A stretch of 36,916 nt of DNA, taken from Nitrosomonas sp. Its GTDB lineage: Bacteria; Pseudomonadota; Gammaproteobacteria; Burkholderiales; Nitrosomonadaceae. The first letter of the stretch is position 1, and every line of letters begins with the position of its first letter. The notes below the pieces were generated by a model. The model saw nothing but the letters and a program-made list of their open reading frames with translations. It searched no databases and was not told the DNA's origin. Positions 34,410 through 36,916 of this stretch are shown here, in pieces. The stretch lies in contig JAIETK010000032.1 in assembly GCA_019745325.1 (NCBI GenBank), positions 1 to 36,916 on the forward strand, given 5' to 3'. The position numbers and the translations under genes are program-made.

Positions 34410-36916
34410 AAAGCAGCGAAATACGCCAAAAATTTCTTGAATTCTTCGAATCCCACGGCCATGCCGTTGTCGCATCGAGTCCGCTCGTACCCGGCAACGA
34501 TCCGACTTTATTGTTTACCAATGCCGGCATGGTGCAATTCAAGGATGTGTTCCTCGGGCAAGACAAACGGCCTTATGTGCGCGCCGCCAGTTCGCAGCGC
34601 TGTGTCCGCGCCGGCGGCAAGCACAACGATCTGGAAAATGTCGGTTACACGGCGCGGCATCACACCTTCTTCGAGATGCTCGGTAATTTCAGTTTTGGCG
34701 ATTACTTCAAACGCAACGCCATTTTGTTTGCCTGGGATTTTCTAACAGGCACGCTCAATATCCCGCGCGAGAAATTATGGGTCACGGTTTACGCGGAAGA
34801 CGATGAAGCCGCCGATATCTGGTTGAACGAAGTCGGCGTCGAACCGTCCCGCGTGGTGCGCATCGCCACCACGGACAACTTCTGGCAAATGGGCGATACC
34901 GGCCCGTGCGGCCCCTGTTCCGAGATTTTTTACGACCACGGCCCGGATGTGGCAGGTGGCCCGCCTGGTTCTCCTGACGCCGACGGCGACCGCTACATCG
35001 AAATCTGGAACCTGGTATTCATGCAATATAACCGCGACAGCGACGGTGTGCTGCATCCGCTGCCGAAACCATCGGTCGACACCGGCATGGGACTGGAGCG
35101 TATTTCCGCCGTGATGCAGCACGTGCACAGTAATTACGACATCGACTTGTTTCAAAGCCTGATCAAAGCGGCTGCGCGCGTAACCAACACGCAGAACCTC
35201 GCCGACAATTCGCTCAAAGTCATCGCCGATCACATCCGTGCCTGTTCGTTTTTGATCACCGACGGTGTCATCCCCGGCAGCGAAGGCCGAGGGTACGTGC
35301 TGCGCCGCATCATCCGCCGTGCGATACGGCACGGTTACAAGCTGGGACAAAAGCAGCCATTTTTCCATCAACTGGTGGAAGACTTGAGCCAAGCGATGGG
35401 GCAAGCGTATCCCGAACTGACCGCAGCCAAAGCACGCGTTGCCGCCGTGTTGCTGCAAGAAGAAGAACGCTTTGCGGAGACGCTGGAAAACGGCATGCAG
35501 ATTCTGGAAACCGCACTGAGCCAGAAAATCAAAGAGCTCGACGGTGAAACCGCGTTTCGCCTTTATGACACGTTCGGTTTTCCGATCGATCTGACCGCCG
35601 ACATCGCCCGCGAGCGCGGCATCACTGTCGATCAATCCGGGTTTGAACAAGCGATGGCGCGTCAGCGCGAACAAGCGCGCGCCGCCAACAAATTCGCGAT
35701 GCAGGAAGGGCTCGATTATAAAGGCGGCCAAACTACGTTCTACGGTTACGATACGTTGCAGCACGAAGGGCAGGTATTGGCGATCTACAAACAAGGCAGC
35801 GCGGTCGATTTCGTCGAAGCCGGTGACGAAGCCGTGGTGGTGCTCGATCAAACGCCGTTCTACGCCGAATCCGGTGGTCAGGCTGGTGATAGTGGCGAAT
35901 TGCTCGCCGCCAACGGCACTTTCGAAGTCACCGACACGCAAAAAATCCAGGCCGGTGTGTTCGGCCACAAAGGCTTGCTTCGCAGCGGCCGGTTGGTGGT
36001 TCGGGATAGCGTGCAAGCGCGCGTCAATCCGCAAACCCGCGTCAGCACCGCCAACAACCACTCCGCCACGCATCTGCTGCACGCCGCGCTGCGTAAAGTG
36101 CTCGGTACGCACGTCACGCAAAAAGGCTCGCTGGTCGACCCTAACCGGCTGCGTTTCGATTTCTCGCATAATGCACCGATGAGCGCCGATGAAATCCGTG
36201 AAACCGAGCGCCTGGTCAACGAGCAAGTCCGCAACAACACTGTCGTGGAAGTCGCCACGATGCCATACGACGACGCAATCAAACGCGGCGCGATGGCGCT
36301 GTTCGGCGAAAAATACACGGACGTGGTGCGCGTCATCGGCATGGGCGAATTCTCCACCGAACTCTGCGGTGGCACACACGTACCGCAAGTCGGCCAAATC
36401 GGCCTGTTCAAAATCGTCGCCGAATCCGGTGTTGCCGCCGGTATCCGCCGCGTCGAAGCGGTCACCGGAAAAGGCGCGATCGATTACGTGCAGCAACGCG
36501 AAGCGCAACTGCTCGAAATCGCCCACGCGTTAAAAGCCAACCCGCAAGAAGTCACGCAAAAAATCGCGCAAATCATCGACAACGTGCGGCAAACCGAAAA
36601 AGAACTGGCGCGCCTGAAAACCAAACTCGCCAGCTCGCAAGGCGCCGACCTGGCGTCGCAAGCGCACGACATCAACGGCGTCAAAGTGCTCGCCGCCAAC
36701 CTGGAAAACGCCGACGCCAAAACCCTGCGCGAAACACTCGATCAACTGAAAGACACACTCAAATCCTGCGCGATTGTGCTCAGCACCGTGACCGACGGTA
36801 AAGTCACACTAATCGCCGGTGTCAGCGCCGACCTCACCAGCAAAGTCAAAGCCGGCGAACTGGTCAACTTCGTCGCCCAGCAAGTCGGCGGCAAAGGCGG
36901 CGGACGGCCGGACATG
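34406..36916 (+). CDS. alaS: Alanyl-tRNA synthetase, C-terminus cut by window end
   Basis: 837 codons are present, without stop, out of about 870 expected; only the last ~30-40 residues of the C-Ala domain lie outside. The start '[19 protein letters not shown]' is the normal one. Class II motif 2 region '[38 protein letters not shown]', then '[13 protein letters not shown]' and 'ELCGGTHV' of the editing domain (zinc ligands HxxxH and CxGxH) are intact, and it ends in the C-terminal '[10 protein letters not shown]' block. It charges tRNA-Ala and clears mis-acylated Ser/Gly. It overlaps the OB-like gene by 4 bp, so its expression is tied to recA-recX. Confidence 0.97.
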   Translation, partial: MKSSEIRQKFLEFFESHGHAVVASSPLVPGNDPTLLFTNAGMVQFKDVFLGQDKRPYVRAASSQRCVRAGGKHNDLENVGYTARHHTFFEMLGNFSFGDYFKRNAILFAWDFLTGTLNIPREKLWVTVYAEDDEAADIWLNEVGVEPSRVVRIATTDNFWQMGDTGPCGPCSEIFYDHGPDVAGGPPGSPDADGDRYIEIWNLVFMQYNRDSDGVLHPLPKPSVDTGMGLERISAVMQHVHSNYDIDLFQSLIKAAARVTNTQNLADNSLKVIADHIRACSFLITDGVIPGSEGRGYVLRRIIRRAIRHGYKLGQKQPFFHQLVEDLSQAMGQAYPELTAAKARVAAVLLQEEERFAETLENGMQILETALSQKIKELDGETAFRLYDTFGFPIDLTADIARERGITVDQSGFEQAMARQREQARAANKFAMQEGLDYKGGQTTFYGYDTLQHEGQVLAIYKQGSAVDFVEAGDEAVVVLDQTPFYAESGGQAGDSGELLAANGTFEVTDTQKIQAGVFGHKGLLRSGRLVVRDSVQARVNPQTRVSTANNHSATHLLHAALRKVLGTHVTQKGSLVDPNRLRFDFSHNAPMSADEIRETERLVNEQVRNNTVVEVATMPYDDAIKRGAMALFGEKYTDVVRVIGMGEFSTELCGGTHVPQVGQIGLFKIVAESGVAAGIRRVEAVTGKGAIDYVQQREAQLLEIAHALKANPQEVTQKIAQIIDNVRQTEKELARLKTKLASSQGADLASQAHDINGVKVLAANLENADAKTLRETLDQLKDTLKSCAIVLSTVTDGKVTLIAGVSADLTSKVKAGELVNFVAQQVGGKGGGRPDM

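Noticed and set aside
34775..36526. 583-codon antisense ORF over alaS
   Set aside because: Shadow frame opposite a clearly conserved synthetase; no family features.

Overview
The window looks like the chromosome of a betaproteobacterial ammonia oxidiser, most likely Nitrosomonas or a close relative. The pointers are a PEP-CTERM/exosortase background, a PPi-dependent phosphofructokinase next to a K+-independent H+-pyrophosphatase, the gene order recA-recX-orf-alaS, and metal-efflux genes of the Cus/Czc type. This is inferred from protein families and gene order; no database search was run.

Layout. 1-2680: end of an rRNA operon (3' part of 23S, 5S, strong terminator). 2789-3175: decayed IS66 remnant. 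3482-8686: single genes, including a six-bladed propeller protein of SMP-30/strictosidine synthase type, a TIGR04073 exosortase-associated protein, an unknown 242-aa protein, a SAM methyltransferase, a PEP-CTERM secreted protein and an EamA-type exporter. 8853-9518: Phd/PIN toxin-antitoxin pair with a palindromic operator. 9633-16353 (minus): Cu/Ag efflux operon czcI-like > 20-codon leader ORF > tolC/cusC > cusB::cusF fusion > cusA.

16354-18826 is an accessory pocket. It holds a 77-bp ungapped direct repeat pair, a transposase-less IS200/IS605-like element made of hairpins, and a two-gene operon that reads as a Pycsar anti-phage system (membrane effector plus pyrimidine-type nucleotide cyclase, joined by a TAATG overlap, with a good promoter). 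18827-21403 (minus) is a second metal operon, DUF4396 > CueR-like MerR > secreted TPR protein, driven by a near-perfect CueR/HmrR-type promoter.

21458-27819 (plus) is the least explained part: a CHASE2 adenylate/guanylate cyclase, an exported FecR-TPR-beta-barrel protein of about 1149 residues, and directly behind it a 113-aa protein ending in a Cys-X13-Cys-Trp tail. It may be a signalling/outer-membrane unit with an undescribed small partner or cargo.

27974-36916 is housekeeping: H+-PPase, PPi-PFK and adenylate kinase (all minus; energy and PPi metabolism), then recA-recX-OB-like protein-alaS on the plus strand with 4-bp overlaps; alaS runs off the window. Oddities here are an apparent ATT start codon for adenylate kinase and a terminator placed about 27 nt before the hppA start codon.
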